Below, one piece after another: positions 11,523 to 20,650 of a DNA stretch of 64,000 nucleotides. Position 1 is the first letter of the stretch. Every line of letters starts with the position of its first letter. The position numbers were made by a program, and so were the translations under genes. The notes below the pieces were generated by a model, which saw nothing but the letters and a program-made list of their open reading frames with translations, was not told the DNA's origin and ran no database searches. The stretch comes from Pictodentalium vernedei (Eukaryota > Mollusca > Scaphopoda > Dentaliida > Dentaliidae), in NCBI GenBank assembly GCA_031216915.1, contig CM062290.1, forward strand, positions 166,551,453 through 166,615,452, given 5' to 3'.

Positions 11523-11799
11523 TTCGCCCGAAACGACACAGCTTGAGTTTCAAAGTGCAAGACAGAAACCAGGTCAGTCTATTGAAGACTGGGCTGAATA
11601 TGTCTTGTCCTTGGCAACTCACGCATTTAAAAACTGTCCACAGCATTTTGTTTCTCAACAAGCAGTGTTCAAGTTCAGCCATGGGTGCACCAATACCAAG
11701 GCAGCCGAACATGTGATAAACAATCGACCAAAAGATATGGAAGAAGCCGTTCAAATGGTCAAATGGCACCAATATAACCAATTGGCCAATTGGGGATAA
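9705..11799 (+). pseudogene. gag: Gag second copy, frameshifted, with full capsid domain
   Basis: The duplicated gag lacks the HhH N terminus. It is open from at least 9705 to 10826 in one frame (ending ...CQNAVQLS, stop) and then from about 10827 to 11799 in another, because of the 2-bp deletion at 10820. The second part holds the intact capsid region: LYVPKGLKFDGTESWKAF, a QWSPKEQKC phrase, LEFQSARQKPGQSIEDWAEY and EEAVQMVKWHQYN, the pattern of the Retrotrans_gag capsid family. At 11797-11799 it stops two residues after NW, while the next frame carries on into the nucleocapsid. Confidence 0.85.
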
Positions 11800-12277
11800 A
11801 GCAAGTCATTCTGACAGTGATGACAGTAGTGGAAATATTCGGGAAGTTTCATACAAAAACAGAAATTATAGAAAAAATAGAAATCAAAGAAACTACCGAA
11901 AGTCATCTCCACAGAATGGCAATTCCCCAAATAAGAACAAATCAGGAACTGATATAGAGTATTTGAAATCCAAAACATTTGCTTTGGAGAGTAAAGCAGA
12001 GACTTTAGAAAGAAAATTTGAACAGTTGTTTGATAAATTAAAAGCTCTGCTCGATTCAAAATCCTCCGACGGCTTGACGGAATCCGGAAAGTCTAAGATG
12101 GATAAGAAAAAGTTAAAAGGCTCTCCTACTAAAAATGTTCAATGTTTTGGGTGTCAGGGCTATGGTCATTACAAGTCGCAATGTACATCAAAAAGCCCAA
12201 TAAATAAAGCTAAGGGACAAAAGAAAGTCACTTTCAAGGATCAGCCAAAAGAGAGGGGGACGAATCACGAGGTCTGA
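11720..12277 (+). CDS. gag: Gag nucleocapsid segment with CCHC zinc knuckle
   Basis: Open from 11720 in the frame one base ahead of the capsid frame, overlapping it by 80 bp. It reads a Ser/Asp-rich linker, a basic Arg/Asn stretch, a coiled coil near 11960-12060 and the zinc knuckle CFGCQGYGHYKSQC at about 12142-12183, whose spacing C-x2-C-x4-H-x4-C is canonical for retroviral nucleocapsids. A Lys-rich tail follows. No ATG is needed, since it is the natural continuation of Gag. The frame change between 11762 and 11799 is either a one-base indel in this copy or a ribosomal frameshift. No classical slippery heptamer is seen. Confidence 0.85.
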   Translation, partial: TIDQKIWKKPFKWSNGTNITNWPIGDKASHSDSDDSSGNIREVSYKNRNYRKNRNQRNYRKSSPQNGNSPNKNKSGTDIEYLKSKTFALESKAETLERKFEQLFDKLKALLDSKSSDGLTESGKSKMDKKKLKGSPTKNVQCFGCQGYGHYKSQCTSKSPINKAKGQKKVTFKDQPKERGTNHEV

Positions 12278-13113
12278 TCTCGCCCCCACCAACCTCAGAA
12301 AATGACCTCAATAAAGAAACGCTAAGTATTGAGAAAGAAATAACTGTTCGACGTGTTAAATCACCATTAGCGATTCGTGTGGAGTTAACTATTGGCAATC
12401 AAAAAACTGAAGCAGTTGTTGATACGGCTGCTGATGTAACTGTTTTATCGGACAAGCTGTTTAGGCGCATAATTCCAAATCCACCAGTCATAAAATCTGT
12501 TCGTTTTAACACTGCTGCCAGAGATGGACGGATGACAGGCAGTTTTGTAGGTCCTGTCGCCATTCAAATTGGAAATTTGATATTTCATGAACGTGTTTAC
12601 GTTGCGCCAATCGAAGACGATATTTTATTGGGAATAGATTTTTTGAAGAAACATAAGGCAGTGATTGATATTAAAAATGATTCTTTTAAAATCGGAAATG
12701 TTGAAATTCCCACTATGTCAGAAAACCCAAATGATTCCACACGAATTGCTAGAATATCTTTGGATTCGGACACAATTGTTCCACCTAACTCAGCTGTATT
12801 AATAAAATGTGAGTTAGATAAACAAATGACACAATTTGTAGCTGAACCAGCTGAGTCATTGCCATTAATCGGGTTGCATTCAGTTCACCGTGGCGATGAG
12901 GGAACCCTGATTTGCTTGGTGAATATTAACAATCGCAACATTCGATTGAATAAAAATCACTTAATTGGTTTTGCTTATGAGGTTGATATGATCCTTGAGA
13001 ATGAAAAAGAAGTCCCAATGTTTAATGAAACAGAGGCTGGCCGTGCAAGGGCAGTTAATGTTTCGGAACATAGAAAAAATAAAGTTCCTGATCATTTGAC
13101 AGTCTTGTTCTAA
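12214..13113 (+). CDS. pro: Retroviral-type aspartic protease domain, DTA variant
   Basis: The frame is open from 12214, overlapping the nucleocapsid by 64 bp in the -1 frame, so expression would need a -1 shift from Gag or fusion after an indel. The core starts near 12379. The catalytic loop reads VVDTAADVTVLSD where retropepsins usually have DTGA or DSGA; the Gly to Ala change right after Asp-Thr is unusual and may impair activity. The second hallmark ILLGIDFLKKH (12628-12655) is typical. The C-terminal part reads into LTVLF and a TAA at 13111-13113, followed in the same frame by RSSKHLN, the conserved linker before gypsy RT. The TAA therefore replaces a sense codon. Confidence 0.85.
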   Translation, partial: GTKESHFQGSAKREGDESRGLISPPPTSENDLNKETLSIEKEITVRRVKSPLAIRVELTIGNQKTEAVVDTAADVTVLSDKLFRRIIPNPPVIKSVRFNTAARDGRMTGSFVGPVAIQIGNLIFHERVYVAPIEDDILLGIDFLKKHKAVIDIKNDSFKIGNVEIPTMSENPNDSTRIARISLDSDTIVPPNSAVLIKCELDKQMTQFVAEPAESLPLIGLHSVHRGDEGTLICLVNINNRNIRLNKNHLIGFAYEVDMILENEKEVPMFNETEAGRARAVNVSEHRKNKVPDHLTVLF

Positions 13114-13134
13114 AGATCGTCAAAACATTTAAAT

Positions 13135-16100
13135 ATGGAACAAGCTGATCAATTGGCAAACTTGTTGACGGATTTCGGAGACGTGTTTGACAAAAATGAA
13201 TTTGACATAGGTAACTTTAAACAAATTGAACATTCAATCGACACCGGAGATCATCCATCAATTCATCAACCAATGAGGCGAACTCCTTTGTGTTTTGCAG
13301 ATGAGGAGGAATCCCATTTACAAAAATTGTTAGAAACTGGGGTTATTCAACCAAGTTTAAGTGAATGGGCCTCACCACCAGTTTTAGTTCGAAAACGGGA
13401 CAATTCACTGAGGTGGTGCATTGATTATCAGAAAATTAATGCAATCACAAAGAATGAGGTTTATCCCTTACCCCGAATTGATGAAAGTCTTCATTGGCTT
13501 GCAGGCAATTTATGGTTTGGAAAAGCGGATTGCATGAGTGCCTATCATCAGGTTAATCTTAGAAAAGAAGATAGGTGCAAAACGGCATTCAGTTCCAAAC
13601 ATGGTAGTTGGGAATTTGATAAAATGCCTTTCGGTCTTTCCGGTAGTCCATATACATGGTCAAGGGTAATCAATTTGGTTCTCCAAGGATTAACCTGGCC
13701 CACGGCTTTGAGTTTTCTGGATGATGTGGTGTTCGGTGGGCATTCATTTGACAGTCATTTGCAAAGTCTTAACCAGATACTGGGAAGATTTCGCAAATAT
13801 GGTTTAAAGTTAAAACCCCAAAAATGTGAATTTTGCCAACACAAAATTGAGTTTCTTGGAAGAATCGTCAGTAAAGACGGTGTTGAATTAAATGATGAAT
13901 CCAAGGAAACTATTAAAAATTGGCAAATTCCAAAAACTACAAAAGAGGTTGAAAGCTTTTGTGGTTTGGTGAATTATCACTGGACCTTTATTAAAGATTT
14001 TGCCAAAATGGCTAAACCTCTTTATGATTTAACCGGCAAAAAACCATTTAAATGGGGACAAGACAAACAAGATGCTTTCGAAGCTATTAAGACTTGTTTG
14101 GTGTCTCCACCAGTTCTCACTCTTCCAAACAATAGTGACACTTTCATTCTCAATACAGACGCCAGTGGGTGGGCGATAGGGGCTGAGCTATCCCAGATTC
14201 AAAATGGGGTGGAGAAAGTAATTGCATATGGGAGTTTTGTGTTAACGCCCCAGCAAATACGTTACTGCACAACTAGGAAGGAGTTGCTTGCAGTGGTAAG
14301 ATTTACTAGGCAGTTTAGGCATTATTTGCTGGGGCGACCATTTATTGTTAGAACTGACCACAATAGCCTTAGGTGGCTAATGAACTTCAAGAATCCACAA
14401 GGCCAGGTGGCTAGGTGGATGGAGGAACTTAGCCAATATAATATGGTAGTCCAGCATAGGCCAGGGAAATTGCATAGTAATGCAGATGCCCTTTCTAGAA
14501 TGCCCACAGGTCAGGGGTGTCCAGAGTATTTTTCGGGTTGCAAACTTTCAAAATTACCTTGCCGCGGGTGCAATTATTGTGCTCGCTTACAGAAAAATTG
14601 GGCTAAGTTTGATGAAGAGGTTGATTATGTAGTGCCTCTAGCCCAGGGATCATGTACTTTTGATGATACAACTGAAATTACAATATCAGAAATCACCCCG
14701 GATGACGCAGTGGCAGGTGACAGAATGGAAAATTTAACTTGTGAATTCCAATCAGAGGTTCCTGGAATTCTGCAGGGCTTCAGTGATGGTTGGACAGACA
14801 CAACACCCAATATTGGTTCAATTTGTCCAGATTCTGGTTGGGTCCATTCCTACCTAGAGATTGAATCTACATATAATGGTCCTCAAATTAGGGCAGTTAC
14901 GGCTAATGATGTCGTTACTCTTACAGCGGTCTGTTCTTCAACAGAAATGCAAGAAGTGCAGAGAAAAGACCCTGATATTTCACCTATTGTGACATGGCTG
15001 GAAACGGGAGAGCAACCCACTGAGGGTGAACTCTTCATTTGCAGCGATGCTACAAAATATATGTGGATTAACAGGAAAAGGTTTCTCTTAAAAGAGAGGC
15101 TTTTATATAAGGTTAGGAAAAATAGTTTAGATCAAGTTTTGGTAGTTCCCAGTAAATTTTCGGCAGAAATTTTGTCGTTAGCCCATAATATTCCTGCTTC
15201 AGGGCACCAAGGGGAAGTACGTACCAGATATAGGGCAACTAAATACTTTTATTGGTATGGAATGAGTGAGGAAATCAGAACTTTTGTGGAAGCCTGTCCA
15301 CAATGTTCAGTTGGCAAAAAGCCAACTAAAAAGTCAAAATGGGATATGACAATATTCCATTCAGGTTATCCAATGGAGAGAGTTCATTTGGATTTCCTGG
15401 GTCCATTACCACTTACTGAAAAAGGGAACAAATATATACTAATGATAATCGACCAATTTACAAAGTGGGTCGAATGTGTCCCTTTACCAGATCAGACTGC
15501 GGAAACTGCCGCATGTGCTGCAGTTAATGAGTTCCTTTCACGATTTGGCTGTCCATTTCAAATTTTCACGGACCAAGGTCCTTCTTTTGAAAGTAAATTG
15601 TTTACAGCTATTTGTGAATTATTGCAAATTCACAAAGCACGAACATCACCTTACCAACCTTTGGCTAATGGTCAAGTGGAATGCCAAAACCGCACCTTAA
15701 TGAATGCGGTTCGGTGTTTTGTAGACAAAAGTCAGAAAAATTGGGATAAATTTATTCCGCAGTTAGCCGGAGCTTTGCAGTCATCAGTGCACCGGTTAAC
15801 TGGATTTACCCCAAATAAACTAATGTTGGGCAGAGAAGTAAATCACCCAACAGATTTAGTATTTAACTTCAAAAAAGACGTTCCATCAAAAGAAATTCCA
15901 GAGTATGTTCGTGGTTTGAATTCTGAAATAAAAAGGGCTCATGAAGTTGCACGTAAGCAGTTAAAATCTGAATGTAAGAAAATGAAACTAAATTATGATC
16001 TCACTCTGAATAAGAAAACTTATAAATTGGGTGACGTGGTTTACGTGTTAGATGATGCTACGAAAAAGGGTAGATGTAGAAAATTGACTCCTTTTTGGAA

Positions 16101-16434
16101 AGGACCAGCCATTATTGGTGAAGTTTATACCCCATACTTATTCAAGGTTATTTTCAAAAATTCTATTTGTGTGGCAAATCATGATAGGTTAAAAAGGTGT
16201 CATGATAGGATTCTGCCACCATGGTTAGCAAAATGCCTTAAGAAATTTGGAGAAACAGGGGAAGTTACTGTACTTAGAGCATCTACAGTTTTTTGCATCT
16301 GTCGTAAACCATATAGTGGACAGTTCATGATACAGTGTGATCACTGTCTAGAATGGTTCCACGGAAAATGCGTTAACATCACCCAAGAGGAAGGAGAGGA
16401 GATCGATGAGTACAAATGTCATAATTGTTATTAA
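13135..16434 (+). CDS. pol: Pol: reverse transcriptase, RNase H, integrase and C-terminal PHD finger
   Basis: 1099 codons, intact. RT: Asp132 in KADCMSAYHQVNL, MPFGLSGSP at about 164-172, and the catalytic box FLDD at 194-197 (usually YxDD). RNase H: Asp342 (TDAS), Glu383 (RKEL), Asp408 (TDHN), Asp451 (NADALSR). Integrase: HHCC zinc site His684, His691, Cys721, Cys724; DDE core Asp753, Asp813 and Glu849 with exactly 35 residues between the last two. The order RT-RH-IN is Ty3/gypsy. After the integrase C-terminal domain (KLGDVVYVLD..., residues 964-1025) comes a PHD finger at 1054-1098 with all eight zinc ligands (Cys1054, 1056, 1068, 1071, His1076, Cys1079, 1095, 1098). The true polyprotein starts upstream, in frame with the protease across the TAA at 13111; Met1 is only the first ATG after it. 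Confidence 0.97.
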   Translation: MEQADQLANLLTDFGDVFDKNEFDIGNFKQIEHSIDTGDHPSIHQPMRRTPLCFADEEESHLQKLLETGVIQPSLSEWASPPVLVRKRDNSLRWCIDYQKINAITKNEVYPLPRIDESLHWLAGNLWFGKADCMSAYHQVNLRKEDRCKTAFSSKHGSWEFDKMPFGLSGSPYTWSRVINLVLQGLTWPTALSFLDDVVFGGHSFDSHLQSLNQILGRFRKYGLKLKPQKCEFCQHKIEFLGRIVSKDGVELNDESKETIKNWQIPKTTKEVESFCGLVNYHWTFIKDFAKMAKPLYDLTGKKPFKWGQDKQDAFEAIKTCLVSPPVLTLPNNSDTFILNTDASGWAIGAELSQIQNGVEKVIAYGSFVLTPQQIRYCTTRKELLAVVRFTRQFRHYLLGRPFIVRTDHNSLRWLMNFKNPQGQVARWMEELSQYNMVVQHRPGKLHSNADALSRMPTGQGCPEYFSGCKLSKLPCRGCNYCARLQKNWAKFDEEVDYVVPLAQGSCTFDDTTEITISEITPDDAVAGDRMENLTCEFQSEVPGILQGFSDGWTDTTPNIGSICPDSGWVHSYLEIESTYNGPQIRAVTANDVVTLTAVCSSTEMQEVQRKDPDISPIVTWLETGEQPTEGELFICSDATKYMWINRKRFLLKERLLYKVRKNSLDQVLVVPSKFSAEILSLAHNIPASGHQGEVRTRYRATKYFYWYGMSEEIRTFVEACPQCSVGKKPTKKSKWDMTIFHSGYPMERVHLDFLGPLPLTEKGNKYILMIIDQFTKWVECVPLPDQTAETAACAAVNEFLSRFGCPFQIFTDQGPSFESKLFTAICELLQIHKARTSPYQPLANGQVECQNRTLMNAVRCFVDKSQKNWDKFIPQLAGALQSSVHRLTGFTPNKLMLGREVNHPTDLVFNFKKDVPSKEIPEYVRGLNSEIKRAHEVARKQLKSECKKMKLNYDLTLNKKTYKLGDVVYVLDDATKKGRCRKLTPFWKGPAIIGEVYTPYLFKVIFKNSICVANHDRLKRCHDRILPPWLAKCLKKFGETGEVTVLRASTVFCICRKPYSGQFMIQCDHCLEWFHGKCVNITQEEGEEIDEYKCHNCY

Positions 16435-16440
16435 TTCGTT

Positions 16441-16452
16441 TCATTTCAGAAA
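16441..16452 (+). promoter_or_regulatory. Possible splice acceptor before ORF3
   Basis: A pyrimidine-rich run ending TTTCAG (16444-16449) lies three bases before the ORF3 ATG at 16453 and 15 bases after the pol stop. Together with the donor-like TG/GTGAGT in the 5' LTR it would give a spliced subgenomic RNA for ORF3, as used for env in retroviruses. Inference from short motifs only. Confidence 0.35.
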
Positions 16453-17609
16453 ATGTCTGAAAACAACTCTGACATAGAGCTGGATCTGGGTCTGGATGTG
16501 GATTCAGAAATGATGCTGGCACGTGACGGAGACCGGACCGGGTCAGTAAGTTCCATATCTGTGACGGAGGCCCTTGAGGAACTCCTGATAGGGTCGAATC
16601 AGAGAGAGAATTTACCAACGGTGGAACCTGAGGAAAACCTGACGGCAACACAGCAGTTGGAAATTCCTGAGATGGTAAGGACCACACCTTTACCTGATCC
16701 TACTCCTGAGGAATACCTGATGGAGTTGGTAGGGGAAGGTAGTTCTCCTAAAAAGGAGACAAAGGAAACACATGACGAATACCGGAGTGTGCTTCCACTT
16801 ACTGGGTTCAGGGTAGAGAAGGCACAGGAGGAAGACCCAACTGTGCTGGAATCCGGTGGTGTGAAAAAATGGAGATTCAGTACGAAGCCATTCCCACACC
16901 CGACCCAGTAAAACAGGGATCAATTGATAGAATAGAGAAAGATACGTCTGTCTGTGAATGGAAACTAACAGGCATGGCATAACGTATTGCTCTATCGGCA
17001 ATTGGAGCTAGAACTCAGCAGCAGGAACTGAGTGAGCTCCATCAAAAATTAAATAGGCACGTGAAAGAAAATATTTTAACAAAACCTGCATCTAGGTTCA
17101 TGGCCCTGTTATTAGGAACAAATTGGTCCCTGGCAGAGAGGCTAAACGTGCTTAAAAGTCAATATCTCCTAGCCAAAGCACAGAAAAATATAATCTGGCA
17201 GAAAGATGTATTGGCTCTTGCTCTGGAGCAGCTGTAATGTCGTTTTTGGGTCAAAGAAAATTTGGGACCATTTCCTAAAATTAGAACACCGAAAGTTAGG
17301 ACAAGAATGGTGCCTGCTACTCCCATCACCAAGGACATTCGGTTCTTGGAGAAGCTAAGTATCGTAGCTAGTGCTGCTGAGGCAGAGGCTAGGGTGGAGT
17401 CAGTGGACAATGTTCTTGAGGAAAGGGGTGTTTTTGCACCCAAAGCGAAAGACCACCTCGGCAAACAGATGTCTGTGGTCAAAGGTTCTCTGACGAATAC
17501 CGGAGGGGAACAGACTGAGCTGATGTCTGCTCAGCTGTCTCAGAGCAAGATCAAGTCGAAGGACACCTCGAGGGTTCAAAATCCAGAAGCCAGAAAAAAT
17601 CTCCTATAA
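16453..17609 (+). pseudogene. ORF3 N-terminal part: acidic, unknown, broken by frameshift and stops
   Basis: Begins MSENNSDIELDLGLDVDSE, strongly acidic and Ser/Thr/Glu-rich, and runs in frame 1 to 16911. From about 16869 the likely continuation lies in frame 3 (starting with MEIQYEAIPTPDPVKQ) and goes on to 17609. Two in-frame TAA codons, near 16979 and 17236, interrupt it. The middle part looks helical (ELSELHQKLNRH, ERLNVLKSQYLLAK, IVASAAEAEARVESV). It sits where env would be in a retrovirus, but I see no signal peptide or membrane span, so it is not an envelope. I do not recognise a family; similarity to ORF3 proteins of related elements is expected. Confidence 0.7.
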
Positions 17610-17611
17610 AA

Positions 17612-19580
17612 ATGAAGAAGGCCCAAAAGTTAGCAAAGGGCAAGATAACCAAAGAGGCACAAAAAGGTGCGGAGCCCTTGAGGGAGGCCCAACAGGGTTC
17701 CAAACCTAAAGTGGTGAGAGTTTGTCCCCTGGAAACGTGCGCCATGGAATTCAAAATGGATATACAGAGGCACTTTTCAGGGACTCACTTCCCACCAACG
17801 TGGTGGATTGAATTTGGAATCACCACTCCAAAGCCTCTTAGGGTTAAAATGGTGCATGACATGGTTCTGCTGGCTAGAACCGTGTTAGGGCTAGAAGAGA
17901 AATCATCTGACATGGTGATTCTAACAAAATTATTAAAAGATTTAAGTGCCATAGAATCGTCTACCAAGTCAGAGCTTTTAAAAGACCTGGTCCCTAGTAG
18001 TGGTTATGAGCTAACCATGAAGGCCATTTCTGGGGATCTAGGTATCGCCCGTCCTCCTGAAGGTATCCAAATGGAACAATTAAATACAGTTTCTTGTTTG
18101 TTCCACTGGAAGGTGGTATGCCTTGTTCTGAACCAGGTCAGTCTTAGGGTTCAGAGCACCTTCATGAAGACGAAGGTGTCCACTTGGCAGGTGAAGATGC
18201 TGGTGAGTAAGGCTCGTAAGGGTGAGATTGGGGCAGAAGAGTGGTTGACTGCTCAGGTTAGGGCGGCACAGCTGGATTATTCTCATGAAACTGAGGATGG
18301 ACTGGTTGCTGCTGCCTGGATAATATCTGCGGTCGCTGCTGAGGAGGTGGCACTGACGGAAACCGGAAGTGCAATACCCCCTGCTCCTAAAGCCTGGTCG
18401 GACCTCGTCACAGAAGTTACATCAAGGGGAACCCCAGATGCAGCTGCAACAGTGTCGAAACCTGAAATTTCCAAGTCTAAGTCACCTGAGAAGAGGGGCG
18501 CAAAAAAACAAGGGGGTCCACCATCAAAACAGAAGCGGCTGACCGATACGGGACTCTCTTCTGTTGGGGAACCCCAAGGTCCCATAATAAAAAGAAAAAT
18601 GGACCCGGTGACCTTAAAAATTACTGCAGAGAAACAGGGGGCTCCACAATTGAAGCAGAAGCGGCCAACCGATTCGGGAAGCTCTTCTGTGGTGGATTCC
18701 TCAGGTCCCTTCGAATTTGAAAGGAAAATGGACCCAGTGACTCTAAAGGTGACAGCCACTGGTAAAGTGAGAGACCCCATAGCTATAGACTCTCACTTTC
18801 ATCTGAACAGAGTTTGGAAAAGCTTCTGCTTGCCAGGATTGACACTGGATCAGGTGCTGGCAAGGACTCGGGATCAGATGAACCCCCAGGTTCCTGTTCA
18901 ATTAGAAGCTGCTGTCGACGTCTTGTGTGACCCCAAGGAATTCCCGAAGGATCCACAGGCGTTGAGTGGTATTGTAGCAGTAGGTTGCCACCCCTCAAAG
19001 TACAATTTGTTAACTGAGGAGGTGAAGCAGCAGCTCAATGGATTGGTTAATTCCCCCCTAGTAGCCGCCTTTGGGGAAATCGGTTTGGACCGAACCTATG
19101 TAAAGGGTCCAGCTGAAATTGAGGAACAAGACTGAATTTTCGGGGAACTGTTGGAAATGGCGCCAAAAGATAAGCCACTGGTGCTGCATGTTCGTGGGGC
19201 TGAGGGATCTCTGATGTTCCATGATGTGTTGAACACGGCGCTAATCCAAATCTTGCAGATGACACATGTAAGTCAGGTTATCCACCTTCATTGTTTCACG
19301 GGCCTGGCTACGTCATAGGCCCAATACATTTTTTGGTTTAACTGGTCTCTGCAGGAGTTTTCCCCCGGAAATGAAGAAAACAGTGGTTGCAATCCCCACA
19401 AATCGTCTGTTACTGGAAACAGATGCCCCATATTTTCCCATGGGAACCAGAAGGCGCTGGTCAACTCCTGCTCTTATAGGGGAGGTTGCCCAGGCAGTGG
19501 CTGCAATCAGAGGAGAAAGCCTTCATGAACTGCTGGAGGTCACTGTGGCCAATACCAAGACAGTTTATGGTATTCCATGA
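17612..19580 (+). pseudogene. ORF3 C-terminal part: C2H2-like zinc finger and TatD-type nuclease, decayed
   Basis: A 507-codon frame (17612-19135) starts Lys-rich. It has a C2H2-like finger (CPLETC...QRHFSGTH; C-x4-C-x10-H-x4-H) at about residues 36-58. A helical middle follows, then two copies of a KMDPVTLK(I/V)TA phrase. From residue 390 a TatD-family domain follows: DSHFHL (HxH metal site), VAVGCHPSKY, and FGEIGLDRT (Glu ligand). A TGA at 19133 is followed in the same frame by PLVLHVRGA and HLHCFTG, a TAG at 19316, and then in another frame IPTNRLLLETDAPYF, ending at 19580. All six metal-ligand positions of TatD are therefore visible, but split by two stops and one frameshift. TatD proteins are metal-dependent 3'-5' exonucleases; the closest animal type by eye is TATDN2-like. 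Capture from a host gene is inferred. Confidence 0.85.
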
Positions 19581-19682
19581 ATCCGTTAGTGTATGTGTCA
19601 AAATCTCCAGGTTGATGTGGTCTTCAAGTAAAAGTGAAAAGATTCTGTGTTTATCCCTATATTTCTTTTTGTGACTGGGGTA

Positions 19683-20650
19683 GAGGCTTGGGTGGTTAGC
19701 CCAGAATAAGTCCTTTCCAGAAAAAGTTTCAAAATTACCCTGGGGGGAAGAAATAAACTATTTCAGATTGAGGTGGGTGACTTGGGTAGTTGTCAGAAGT
19801 GTGCTGACGGATCTCGGAGGTGCACGACGCTCCCCAGTATAAGTCACATGGGTGCCTCAAGGAAAGGTTTATTAAGTATTATTTCACCAAAGTTTCAAAA
19901 TTACCCTGGGGGAAGAAATAAACTATTTCAGATTGAGGTGGGTGACTTGGGTAGTTGTCAGAAGTGTGCTGACGGATCTCGGAGGTGCACGACGCTCCCC
20001 AGTATAGTCACATGGGTGCCTCAAGGAAAGGTTTATTAAGTATTACTTCACCTAAGTATTATTTTATAGTAAATTGGGTGGGGTCATGATTTAAATTTTT
20101 CCAGTATTTGAGGTAGGGTGTTTGGGCGGTTGTCCAGACTTGAGGAGGCCCAGAATTGCCTCAAGTGAATAATTTAATTATGGATCCACTAAAGTTTAAC
20201 TGCAGTTATGCCAGTTTGTCCCATATTGAGGTGGGAGGCTTGGGCAGTTGTGAGGTGCTAAGGGATACCTGAGGTGCTGAAACACTACCCAGGATAAGTC
20301 TCACGGGTGCCTCAAGGGAAAGTTGCATGAGTGAGGAGGGGAGCTTGGACAAATACTCGGACCTGAGGAAGCCTGATGGGAAGATAGATTGTCCAGTAGG
20401 AGCCTCCAGGGTGCCTCACTGCATGGTCAAAATTGGTTAGGTGGTTGAGGTTGAGGACTGGGCTGTGTACTGTGTACGGGTAGTCACTCGCCCAAGTAGA
20501 GCCTCAAGGATGCCTCAACGGTTAGTAGAATTTTTTCCTAGATTGAGGTGAGGTTTTTGGGTAGTTGGCCAAAGGAGCGTCAAGGCAAAGCCAGGCGCGC
20601 TTCACTCACCCAGTTTAAAGCCTCCAAGTCGCCTCAAGGATAATGTCATT
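19683..20650 (+). repeat. Tandem and degenerate repeats in the element's 3' region
   Basis: A unit of 165-166 bp is present twice almost identically (about 19723-19888 and 19889-20053); one G in a G run and one deleted A distinguish the copies. Each holds AGATTGAGGTGGGTGACTTG, a CTGACGGATCTCGGAGG phrase and GGGTGCCTCAAGGAAAG. Weaker relatives (GAGGTGGGAGGCTTGGGCAG..., ...GCCTCAAGG) continue about every 120-170 bp to 20650, so the whole stretch was probably built by repeated duplication. No coding sense is seen. Confidence 0.85.

Noticed and set aside
7533..11781. Minus-strand frames of 60-131 codons opposite gag
   Set aside because: They mirror the gag coding frame, are duplicated with it, and show no motif.
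16453..17609. ORF3 as an envelope glycoprotein
   Set aside because: No signal peptide, membrane span or glycosylation-rich ectodomain; instead acidic, helical and nuclear-type features.
16379..19265. Minus-strand frames opposite ORF3
   Set aside because: Shadows of the plus-strand ORF3 reading; low-complexity Ser/Pro composition.
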